From DASPHG01 sp963849605 (GTDB lineage Bacteria > Actinomycetota > Thermoleophilia > Solirubrobacterales > Thermoleophilaceae), in NCBI GenBank assembly GCA_963849605.1, contig CAWKHX010000015.1, forward strand, positions 1,259,195-1,323,194: a stretch of DNA of 64,000 nt, written 5' to 3'. The notes under the pieces are model-generated. The model had not been told where the DNA came from. It worked only from the letters and a program-made list of their open reading frames with translations, and ran no database searches. How positions within the stretch are numbered: the first letter of the stretch is position 1; each line of letters starts with the position of its first letter. Positions 17,074 to 23,543 of this stretch are shown piece after piece. Both the position numbers and the translations under genes were made by a program.

Positions 17074-17519
17074 AGGTCGTACCTCGCCAGGTCGTCGTCG
17101 AGCCGCTTCGACTCGCGCTTGCTCGCGGCCGGCCCCGGCGCGGCAGTCGCCGGACGCCCGCGCCAGCGGCGCACGCCGATCGCGATGGCGGCGCCGGCGC
17201 CGAGCAGGATCGCGAGCGGGACGAGGTAGGCCGCCAGGTCGAAGCCGTCGTCGTCCGGCAACGCAAGCACTCCGTCGCCGAACTCGACAACAAGCGCGTC
17301 CTTGATCTCGTCCTTCGACCTGCAGTCGTCGATCAGGCCCTGGATGAACGCGCGTTCGCGCTGCGCCTGCGGCGACTCGGAAGCGATCCCGAGTGAGGTG
17401 CCGCAGACGGGGCACATGACCTCGTCCTCGAGATCGCCGAGCGAGGTCTGCGGGCACGCAGCCGCCGCGGGCGCGGCGAGCGCCAGCCAGAGGGCGAGGG
17501 TCGCTGCCGCTCTACTCAC
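17070..17519 (-). CDS. ccmH: CcmH/CycL-type cytochrome c biogenesis protein
   Basis: Encodes 149 residues: an N-terminal signal peptide (residues 1-24, ending AAAACP), a CcmH domain with the redox motif MCPVCGTSL (CxxC), the EQRERAFI-like helix and DCRSKDEIKDALVVEFGDGVL, then a transmembrane helix (about residues 96-116) and a short basic tail. CcmH reduces apocytochrome c before haem ligation. CPVC in place of the more usual CxxC(Q) is within family variation. GTG start overlaps the stop of the upstream SRPBCC gene and its own stop overlaps the ccdA start. No CcmF, CcmC or CcmE is in view. Confidence 0.88.
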   Translation of the reverse strand: MSRAAATLALWLALAAPAAAACPQTSLGDLEDEVMCPVCGTSLGIASESPQAQRERAFIQGLIDDCRSKDEIKDALVVEFGDGVLALPDDDGFDLAAYLVPLAILLGAGAAIAIGVRRWRGRPATAAPGPAASKRESKRLDDDLARYDL

Positions 17520-17941
17520 GCGAGCGTCTTGCGCAGGCCGTCCACCATCGACGTGACCGCGCTGCGGTACCAACGCTTGCCGACGGCGCGGTCGAGCAGC
17601 TTGTACGGCGCGTTCGTGGGCTCCATGCCCACCTCCACCTCGCAGAATGTGTCCTCGCCGGCCTCGGTGAGCGCCCACCGCGAGTAGTAGCCGCTCTGTA
17701 GGCAACGCATGCGGATCTCCTGGAGGTCGGTGAGCTCGTCGACCACGAACTCGGTCGTCGAGGACCCGACCGGAAGCTTCGATACGCGCTCGAAGCGCGT
17801 CCCTTCTTGGATCACGTCGGGCACGCCCGTCACTTTGACGACGTCGTTCGCCCACTCCGGGTAGCGCTTCGGGTCACCGACGAGCTCCCACACGTCGCGG
17901 ATGGGGGCTTCGATCAGGGTCTGGTGCTGCCAGGACGCCAT
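17516..17941 (-). CDS. SRPBCC-family (polyketide cyclase/START-like) protein, paralogue 1
   Basis: A 141-residue helix-grip protein: IEAPIRDVWELVGDPKRYPEWANDVVKV at the N-terminus, a GxRF..V strand in the middle and a long C-terminal helix (DRAVGKRWYRSAVTSMVDGLRK). Members bind lipids or other hydrophobic ligands in a deep cavity. It is a clear paralogue of the next gene upstream (shared IEAP..VWELVGDP+RYPEWA, YYSRWxLTEAG+DTFxEVEVGM). Placement inside a cytochrome-c-maturation-like operon is unusual; a role in haem or quinone handling is possible but unproven. ATG start, stop overlapping ccmH. Confidence 0.85.
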   Translation of the reverse strand: MASWQHQTLIEAPIRDVWELVGDPKRYPEWANDVVKVTGVPDVIQEGTRFERVSKLPVGSSTTEFVVDELTDLQEIRMRCLQSGYYSRWALTEAGEDTFCEVEVGMEPTNAPYKLLDRAVGKRWYRSAVTSMVDGLRKTLA

Positions 17942-17944
17942 GGG

Positions 17945-18388
17945 CTAATTCTCGCGGTCCGCGGTCAGCGTCACGGCGGCGCGGATCCGCTCGAGCCACT
18001 CCGTCACCATCTTCCGGTAGTAGCGCTTCCCGAGCGTCGCGTCGAAGGCCTTGTACTGGAAGGCGTCCGGTCGCATCCCGACTTCGACCTCGGCGAACGT
18101 GTCATCACCGGCCTCGGTCAGAAGCCAGCGGGAGTAGTAGCCGCTCTTCAGGCAGCGGAGCCGGATCTCGCGCATGTCGTCGAGCTGCTCGATCACGAAG
18201 TTGGTCGTGTCCTTGCCGAACGGCGTCTTCATCGTCTGGCGGTACTCGGCGCCCTCGACGGCCGCCTCGAGACCGGTCACCTCGACGACCGACCCGGCCC
18301 ATTCCGGATAGCGGCGCGGATCGCCGACCAGCTCCCAGACCGCATCCACCGGGGCCTCGATCAGGTGCTGTTCGCGGAACGCGGACAC
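17945..18388 (-). CDS. SRPBCC-family protein, paralogue 2
   Basis: A 147-residue helix-grip protein homologous to its downstream neighbour over the whole length. The shared blocks are IEAPVDAVWELVGDPRRYPEWA, the strand with YYSRWLLTEAGDDTFAEVEVGM and the C-terminal KRYYRKMVTEWLERI helix. GTG start three bases after the redoxin stop. Its 3' end (GCGAGAATTAG) is identical to the 3' end of the redoxin gene, so the junction sequence is repeated on both sides of the gene, as expected from a tandem duplication. The ligand is unknown. Confidence 0.84.
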   Translation of the reverse strand: MSAFREQHLIEAPVDAVWELVGDPRRYPEWAGSVVEVTGLEAAVEGAEYRQTMKTPFGKDTTNFVIEQLDDMREIRLRCLKSGYYSRWLLTEAGDDTFAEVEVGMRPDAFQYKAFDATLGKRYYRKMVTEWLERIRAAVTLTADREN

Positions 18389-18391
18389 GGC

Positions 18392-18920
18392 CTAATTCTC
18401 GCGCACGAGGGGCACCACGGTTTCACGCATGAACTCGTCGTCCACCGGGCCCCGTCGCGACGCGGCGATCCGCCCGTCACGGTCGATTACGAAGGTCTCG
18501 GGATAGGCGACGATGCCGAGGTCGTCCTGCGTCGACCCGTCGTTGTCGCGGAGTTGTGGGTAGGTCAGGTCGTACTTGTCGATGAAGTCCTGGGCGTCAC
18601 TCGTCACGTCGAGCACGTCGATGCCGAGCACGGTCGCGTTCTGCTTCGAGATCTTCTTGTGCCAGCGCTCGAGCAGCGGTGACTCGTCGCGGCACGGCTC
18701 GCACCACGACGCCCAGTAGTTGAGCACCACGACCTGCCCGCGCCAGTCGTCGAGCGAGCGCTCGGGGCCGCCGTCGAGCGGGGGCAGCGAGAACTCGGGA
18801 GCGGACTCCCCGTTGACGGATCCCTTGGGCTCCTCCGACGCGACGCCGTACGCGAGCAGCGCGATCAGCCCGGCGACGCCGGCGACTGACGAGAACCACC
18901 ACCGCGGAGGGCCGCTTCAC
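18392..18920 (-). CDS. TlpA/ResA-like membrane-anchored redoxin, probable frameshift near the N-terminus
   Basis: Thioredoxin-fold protein with the active site NYWASWCEPCRDESP (WCEPC), AYPETFVIDRDGRI (cis-Pro loop) and the TlpA-type insertion. It should reduce CcmH or apocytochrome c outside the membrane. The redox-domain frame has no ATG, GTG or TTG upstream before its stop at 18917. A GTG at 18920 in the neighbouring frame starts MKRPSAVVVLV, and removing one base near 18887 joins it to VAGVAGLIALLAYGV, forming a normal basic-plus-hydrophobic anchor and a 175-residue protein. First gene of the operon. An alternative is a CTG start at 18868. Confidence 0.85.
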
Positions 18921-18974
18921 CTCGTCCGAGGGTACTGCCGCGCCCCCGTGCGGCCTCTAGAATCGCGGCCCAGC

Positions 18975-19047
18975 GCGGACGTAGCTCAGTTGGTAGAGCG
19001 TCGGCTTCCCAAGCCGAAGGTCGCGGGTTCGAGACCCGTCGTCCGCT
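18975..19047 (+). tRNA. tRNA-Gly (anticodon CCC)
   Basis: A complete 73-base cloverleaf: acceptor GCGGACG/CGTCCGC, D stem GCTC/GAGC, anticodon stem TCGGC/GCCGA around loop TTCCCAA (anticodon CCC at 34-36), T stem GCGGG/CCCGT with TTCGAGA loop, discriminator T. The 3' CCA is not encoded. Its 3' half is duplicated at 20744-20791, so it is probably the integration target of the adjoining island. Confidence 0.95.
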
Positions 19048-19049
19048 TC
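19002..19049 (+). repeat. Left 48-bp direct repeat (attL-like, inside tRNA-Gly)
   Basis: Identical to 20744-20791 over 48 bases. It begins at the second base of the anticodon stem and ends two bases past the discriminator. Confidence 0.85.
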
Positions 19050-19126
19050 CGCGGGGTCGCGCGGGAGGCCGCGTTTGTCCTGCAAACCTAGTGTTTCAGC
19101 GGACGCGCGGTTTGTGCGAGTCCGCG

Positions 19127-19366
19127 CTAACACGCGCCGTTCCGCGGCAGCGTGTCGCGGATCATTGCCGCCACGGTCCTGGGCTGCCGGTCGTCGGTAC
19201 TGAAGACCAAGTCGACGTGCCGTAGCGCGCGCATGGTCGACCCCAATTTTTCTGCCGCATCTAGGAGTTTGGGAAGGTCGGCCCATTCCGGAGGCTCGCG
19301 GGAGGCGATGCGTGCGCGGAGCACAGCGGCGGACGCCTCGAGTCGTATAAGCAACAGCTCTTCCAC
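19127..19366 (-). pseudogene. C-terminal fragment of a nucleotide/small-molecule kinase-like protein
   Basis: A 79-codon frame with GTG at 19366; a stop lies six codons further upstream. The sequence IRLEASAAVLRARIASREPPEW followed by helices and VDLVFSTDDRQPRTVAAMIRDTLP resembles the lid-and-C-terminal part of P-loop kinases (AAA/NMP-kinase-like), where an Arg-rich lid is followed by a final helix. No P-loop is present, so the N-terminal half is missing. It lies just inside the tRNA island, consistent with truncation during rearrangement. The family call is tentative. Confidence 0.45.
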
Positions 19367-19508
19367 GACGCTCTCAGCGAATTAGCGCGCGGTTGGCCGC
19401 GCTTCGTTGCGAACGTGCCCGGCCCTTGACTTCGCCACGCACGCTTGGAGGAGGATCCCGGGGACCCATCCGGTCACTGTCGTCTCGTCCCCAGAAAGGA
19501 AGAGCGTT

Positions 19509-20105
19509 TTGCTGCCTCGCTTGTTCAAACGCCGGCCGTCGCCGGCCATGCTCGTGGCGGTTGTCGCGCTGGTCTTGTCGCTCACAGGCGGCGCTATCGC
19601 TGCGGCGCTGATCGACACCGGCGACATAAAGAACGGTGCGGTCACCAAGAAGAAGCTGCACAAGAACTCGGTCAACAGCAAGAAGGTCAAGAACAAGACG
19701 CTCAAGGCGAAGGACTTCGCCGAGGGGCAGCTCGAGCAGGGTGTTCAGGGCATCCAGGGCCTCAAGGGCGACAAGGGCGACAAGGGCGACCCGGGCGCGC
19801 CGGGCGCGCCGGCGACAAAGCTTTGGGCAGTTGTTGATGGCGACGGCGCCGGCGAAGGAACGCTCATTCGCGGCAGCGGTGTCGTTGCGGTGAGCAAGGA
19901 TGCCGAAGGGCAATACAGCGTGACCTTCAACCAAGCCGTTGACACATGCGCCTACGTGGGGAGCCCAGATCGAGCGATTCCCGATCGCACCGTCTCCGTC
20001 AGCACATCGGGCGCCCCCTCGCCCGAGATCATCCGAGTAGAGACCGGCCTCAGCTCTAGCGGTGCCAACGCCGACGCGAACTTCGACCTGATCGTGGTCT
20101 GCTAG
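19509..20105 (+). CDS. Secreted/anchored protein with a short collagen-like GxY tract
   Basis: A 198-residue protein from a TTG start preceded by AAAGGAAG. It has a basic N-terminus (RLFKRRP), one hydrophobic helix (about residues 14-36), a Lys/Asn-rich region (residues 42-75), then a collagen-like stretch of Gly-x-y triplets (about residues 78-98, GVQGIQGLKGDKGDKGDPGAPG) and a C-terminal beta domain of ~100 residues with two Cys. This architecture is common in Solirubrobacterales/Thermoleophilia; the function is unknown, probably surface display. It is the only intact gene on the island. Confidence 0.75.
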   Translation: MLPRLFKRRPSPAMLVAVVALVLSLTGGAIAAALIDTGDIKNGAVTKKKLHKNSVNSKKVKNKTLKAKDFAEGQLEQGVQGIQGLKGDKGDKGDPGAPGAPATKLWAVVDGDGAGEGTLIRGSGVVAVSKDAEGQYSVTFNQAVDTCAYVGSPDRAIPDRTVSVSTSGAPSPEIIRVETGLSSSGANADANFDLIVVC

Positions 20106-20743
20106 GCACAAACGCGCGGCCCGCGACTCGGCCGAAAGCTGAGACTCAGCGCGGCGCGTGCTGGGGCGACGAAGGTTGCCCCGGCCCCGCCGTGCGCGGT
20201 CCTAAAGGAGCTGGGGCGCTCCGTGCGGAGAGTTGCCTCGGTCTCAACGCGGTCGTTCGGGAGCTCGACGTGCGCCCGAGGGGCTGCGCACGGCGGGCGA
20301 TCGGCGCCAGTGGCTGCGCGAGGCCAAGCAGGCGCTCGAGGCGGAGCGGGCGGCCAAGGCCAGGACGATTCCGCGCAACCTCAAGACGACGCGCGGCTGG
20401 GTGCAGGGCTACAACGCGCAGGCCGCCGTCACCGCAGAGCGGATCGTCGTCGCCGCCGAGATCAGCGTCGATCACCGCCCACCAGCGGCCGATAACAAGA
20501 CCAGCCAGGAACCCAGAACCGACGAAGACCGGCGCAATCACGCTGGGGATGACTCGGCCTCGCCCTGGCTCACCTTGAGCGCCGCTCCTCGTCCCACAAC
20601 TCCGCGCCTACCCGCGGCCGCGGAAACCGCGGGTTTGTGCGACACCCTCGCGTGAAAGCAGCAGCCGGATAGCTGCTCAGCGACGTCTGGGGCCATCCTG
20701 GGGCCATCCGGCCGAAACCGCGCGTTACCAAGCCAAAGTACCC
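20106..20743. other. Gene-poor stretch of the island
   Basis: No intact gene was seen. It contains a transposase remnant (20296-20478) and, next to the right repeat, a tandem 11-base duplication CTGGGGCCATC (20687-20697 and 20698-20708). Frames in this stretch are short, overlapping and lack recognisable domains outside the transposase scrap. Confidence 0.6.
20296..20478 (+). pseudogene. Fragment of an IS1182-like transposase
   Basis: About 61 codons in one frame read GDRRQWLREAKQALEAERAA, then LKTTRGWVQGYNAQAAV and RIVVAAEISVD. The GYNAQAAV...IVAAE block is characteristic of IS1182-family (IS4-like DDE) transposases, just before the second catalytic Asp. Neither end of the transposase nor any terminal inverted repeat is recognisable, so this is a decayed remnant. 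Confidence 0.7.
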
Positions 20744-20791
20744 CGGCTTCCCAAGCCGAAGGTCGCGGGTTCGAGACCCGTCGTCCGCTTC
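20744..20791 (+). repeat. Right 48-bp direct repeat (orphan tRNA-Gly 3' half, attR-like)
   Basis: Identical to 19002-19049. The 5' half of the tRNA (acceptor strand, D arm) is absent, so it cannot encode a functional tRNA. It marks the right end of the island, 15 bases before the stop of the cupredoxin lipoprotein gene. Confidence 0.85.
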
Positions 20792-20805
20792 ACCCACCCC
20801 GCCGG

Positions 20806-21624
20806 CTACTCGACGACCGCCTCCGAGATCATGCCCTTGAACGCGTGGGGCGGGCCGCCCTCGCGATCGGCGACGAAGCAGACGAGGACGTAGTTCCCCT
20901 TCTGCAGCTCGAGGTCGACCACCTGGCTGCGCCCGCCGTCGAGGATGCCCGTGGACACCGTCTTGGACTCGATGATGGGTGCCGACGGCCCGGACTCGTT
21001 CTTGACCGACTTGCGCACGTCTTCGATCGTGCTGCCGGGCTTGATCGGCGCCGCCAGCGCGAAGTGGGGCTCCTTGCCCTTGTTCGTGAACGTCACCTGC
21101 TGGTTGCCCGCTTTCAGGCCGGAGCTGTCGAAGCTGTACTCGACCGCGTCGATCTCGCCGTCGGTGCTCGGCAGCTCCCCGTCGCCGTCGCCCGTCACCT
21201 CGAGCTCGGTGAAGTTGTTCGAGTCGATGTCGATACCCACGTAGTTGCCCGCGGAGAGCTCCTGCACGGCGCTGAAGGACTTGCCGGGGGGCACCGACCC
21301 CGAGCCGCCCTCGAAGGTGATCCACTCGGGTAGAGGCTTGCCGCCGTCGCCCCATGCCTCGCCGGCCTTGCGGGCCTCCTCAGCCGAGTGGTCACCCTCG
21401 ACTCGGATGAGCGTCACACCGGCGTCGTCGTTGCTCGAGTTGGTGAAGTCCACCTGCACGGCCCCGGCCTCGACGGACGAGGGCCCGGTCAACTCCGTCC
21501 CGGAGAACTCGAAAGACGCGACGGCGGGCTCCGACCCGTCGGAGCCGGAGTCGTCGTCGTCGCCACAGGCGACGACCGAGAGCGAGAGAACGAGACTGGT
21601 CAGAACGGCGACCGAGCGAAGCAC
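20806..21624 (-). CDS. Lipoprotein with two tandem cupredoxin-like domains
   Basis: A 272-residue exported lipoprotein: lipobox LSVVACGDD (Cys 20), an acidic linker, then two beta-sandwich repeats. Each starts with an F/YxFxxSxLxxG strand and has a FTNxG/S strand. Only the second (about residues 155-272) has the copper-site pattern: His in EPHFAL, Cys in VLVCFV, then His and Met in PPHAFKGM. The first seems to have lost the ligands. It may be an electron carrier or copper sensor outside the membrane. GTG start with a strong GGAGG seven bases upstream. Confidence 0.78.
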   Translation of the reverse strand: MLRSVAVLTSLVLSLSVVACGDDDDSGSDGSEPAVASFEFSGTELTGPSSVEAGAVQVDFTNSSNDDAGVTLIRVEGDHSAEEARKAGEAWGDGGKPLPEWITFEGGSGSVPPGKSFSAVQELSAGNYVGIDIDSNNFTELEVTGDGDGELPSTDGEIDAVEYSFDSSGLKAGNQQVTFTNKGKEPHFALAAPIKPGSTIEDVRKSVKNESGPSAPIIESKTVSTGILDGGRSQVVDLELQKGNYVLVCFVADREGGPPHAFKGMISEAVVE

Positions 21625-21754
21625 GTAAAACCTCCAGGCAGGGGAAGAGAGGCGGGCGAGCCTAGTCCAGTCAGGGGCGGACGACTACCTCAATCGCGCG
21701 GTGGGATGGCTCCATACGAGGGTCTGATCCGGGTGACGGCCCACGTCGGCCAGG

Positions 21755-22408
21755 TCAGCGCAGCTCGAACATCCAGAGCTCGCGCAGCTGGCCGCGCAGG
21801 TGCAGCGGGCGCTTGAAGTCGAGCGCCGTCGCGCGCCCGGTTGCCGTCAGCAGCTCGCGGTCGGGGTCGGACATGAAGAAGTAGACGAGCCGCAGCGGGC
21901 GGGGGCGGCGCTCGAGCGACGCGAACAGCTGCTGGAGGACCTCCTCGAACACGTGTGGCGGGAACGGGCAGTAGAAGTACGCGATCGTCAGGTCGTCGGG
22001 CACCTGCCACTGAGTGGCGTCGGCGCTGATCACGTCGACTTCCTGGCAGCGGAGCCGGTCACGGTTGTGGTCGAGGTTCTCGCGCGCGACGTGGTTGAGC
22101 TCCTCCGACATCTCGACCCCGATGACGCGCTTGAACGGCTCGCGCGCGGCGATGATCAGGACGCGCCCCATCCCGGAGCCGTAGTCCACGAACACGTCGT
22201 CCCCGGACACGCGCAGCTGCCTGAAGACGTGGCGGAGGACGCTCCACGACGAGGGCCGGTAGAGGCCGCCGCGGTACTCGTTGCCGGTCGGAAACCCGAG
22301 CTCCTCGGGCGGGATGCTCCCGCTCGTCCTGATCCCGTAGCGCCGCTCGTTCCACCTGTCGAACACGCGCCAGAGCTTGTACCTGGCCCTCCGTACTAGG
22401 TCGCGCAC
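21755..22408 (-). CDS. Class I SAM-dependent methyltransferase
   Basis: A 217-residue protein with a DOT1/Rossmann-like methyltransferase core: motif I VFVDYGSGMGRVLIIAA (about residues 72-88, GxGxG), an acidic residue in VIGVEMSEEL that binds the SAM ribose, a motif II-like ISADATQW, and motif IV IAYFYCPFPP. The N-terminal 40 residues are basic and Trp/Arg-rich and could bind nucleic acid or membrane. The substrate is unknown. GTG start; the DUF1905 gene ends nine bases upstream and may be co-transcribed. Confidence 0.84.
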   Translation of the reverse strand: MRDLVRRARYKLWRVFDRWNERRYGIRTSGSIPPEELGFPTGNEYRGGLYRPSSWSVLRHVFRQLRVSGDDVFVDYGSGMGRVLIIAAREPFKRVIGVEMSEELNHVARENLDHNRDRLRCQEVDVISADATQWQVPDDLTIAYFYCPFPPHVFEEVLQQLFASLERRPRPLRLVYFFMSDPDRELLTATGRATALDFKRPLHLRGQLRELWMFELR

Positions 22409-22417
22409 GCGTGCAGG

Positions 22418-22694
22418 CTAGTTCAGCCGCTCGTCCAGGCGCACATCGACCGTGTCACCGGCTTCCTTGCCGATGGCCTTCGCGGATCTCAGCCTTGACA
22501 GGCAGCCTGTGCGTGCCGTCGCCCTGCGCCATGAAGGCGCTCTCGAACGGCTCGCCGTCGATCGTGCCGCGCACCTTGACCAGTCCCTTGGTGCCGAAGA
22601 ACTCGGCGGCGCCGTCCCAGACGATGCAGGTCCAGGCGCCCTTGTTGTCGCCCTTCTGAAGCCGGGCTGAGAACTCCTTCGTTTGGAATGTCAT
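22418..22694 (-). CDS. DUF1905 domain protein, frameshifted near the 3' end as sequenced
   Basis: The N-terminal frame from ATG 22694 gives TFQTKEFSARLQKGDNKGAWTCIVW, EFFGTKGLVKVRGTIDGEPF and FMAQGDGTHRLPVKAEIR, the beta-barrel of DUF1905. Right after AEIR the frame runs into GHRQGSR and a stop. Skipping one base (22481) gives KAIGKEAGDTVDVRLDERLN, the expected C-terminus, and a 91-residue protein of family length. The biochemical role of DUF1905 is not known. An inserted base from sequencing is the simplest explanation. Confidence 0.8.
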
Positions 22695-22736
22695 GTCCCT
22701 AAGACGGCCCGCGCGGCCGAATCTAACCGCCGCACG

Positions 22737-22742
22737 GATAAT
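22737..22742 (+). promoter_or_regulatory. Probable -10 element (GATAAT) for the enoyl-CoA hydratase gene
   Basis: GATAAT ends 6 bases before the ATG at 22749, fitting a leaderless start; no Shine-Dalgarno is present. Confidence 0.45.
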
Positions 22743-22748
22743 CAGCGG

Positions 22749-23543
22749 ATGCTGAAGACAGACGCTCCCTCCGCCGCCGTTCGCCTCCTCACACTCGACC
22801 GGCCCGACGACCTCAATGCGATGACCGCCGAGCTGTGCGGCGCGCTGCACGAGGAGCTCGACAGGATCGCCGCCGACCGCTCGTGCCGCGCCGTCGTCCT
22901 GACAGGGGCGGGCCGCGCGTTCTGCGTGGGCCTAGACCTCAAGGGCTACGGCGAGGCGCCGGGCAACGACGGCGCCGACAACGCGCGCGACCGGCTCGGC
23001 AACCAGGAGCACATGTCGCGCCTGATCCTCAAGCTGCGCGAAACGCCGCAGCCGGTGATCGCCGCGGTCAACGGGCCCGCGGCGGGCTTCGGGTTCGCGC
23101 TCGCGCTGGGCAGCGACATCCGCTACGCGGCGCCGGAGGCGGTCTTCCGCGCCGTCTTCCTGAACGTCGGCGTCTCCAACTGCGACATGGGGACGAGTTG
23201 GCTGCTGCCGCGGCTGATCGGCGCGTCGCGCGCGCACGAGCTGATGCTCACCGGCCGCCGGGTGCGTGCCGAGGAGGCGGAGCGGATCGGCCTTGTCGCC
23301 GAGGTCGTCGAAGCCGACTCGCTCGTGGACCGCGCGATCGAGGCGGGCGAGCAGATCGCCGCCTGGACGCCGTGGGGCATCCGTCTGACGAAGCAGGGGA
23401 TGTGGAGCGCGCTCGAGATCCCGTCGGAGCGCGCGGCGATCGAGTACGAGGACCGCCAGCAGATCATGGCGCTGCACGGCACCGCGCCCGCCGAGGCGGT
23501 CACCGCGTTCCTGGAGAAGCGGCCCGCGGAGTTCGCGGACTGA
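22749..23543 (+). CDS. Enoyl-CoA hydratase/isomerase family protein
   Basis: A 264-residue crotonase-fold protein. The two oxyanion-hole segments are visible: AFCVGLDLKGYG (about residues 57-68) and NGPAAGFGFALALGSDIRYA (about residues 105-124). In the second, the catalytic-Glu region reads ...NVGVSNCDMGTSWLLPRLIGASRAHELMLTG, with Asp where hydratases often have Glu, so the exact reaction (hydratase, isomerase or hydrolase) is uncertain. It acts on acyl-CoA thioesters in the cytoplasm. Its stop overlaps the start of the next gene (TGATG), which suggests co-transcription. Confidence 0.9.
   Translation: MLKTDAPSAAVRLLTLDRPDDLNAMTAELCGALHEELDRIAADRSCRAVVLTGAGRAFCVGLDLKGYGEAPGNDGADNARDRLGNQEHMSRLILKLRETPQPVIAAVNGPAAGFGFALALGSDIRYAAPEAVFRAVFLNVGVSNCDMGTSWLLPRLIGASRAHELMLTGRRVRAEEAERIGLVAEVVEADSLVDRAIEAGEQIAAWTPWGIRLTKQGMWSALEIPSERAAIEYEDRQQIMALHGTAPAEAVTAFLEKRPAEFAD

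Larger units (their letters stand above)
19002..20791. mobile_element. Remnant genomic island integrated at the tRNA-Gly gene
   Basis: A perfect 48-base direct repeat, covering the anticodon arm to the discriminator of the tRNA, bounds 1.74 kb. The left copy is part of the intact tRNA; the right copy is orphaned. The interior has lower GC than the flanks, a truncated kinase-like gene, a collagen-like gene and a transposase scrap, but no intact integrase. This is the signature left by a tyrosine-recombinase element that used the tRNA 3' end as attB and later lost most of its content. Confidence 0.7.

Noticed and set aside
18957..19286. Reverse open frame across tRNA-Gly encoding DGSRTRDLRLGKP
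   Set aside because: This peptide is the translated complement of a tRNA and a well-known annotation artefact.
20744..20791. Second tRNA-Gly gene
   Set aside because: Only the 3' half is present; there is no acceptor 5' strand or D arm, so no cloverleaf can form.
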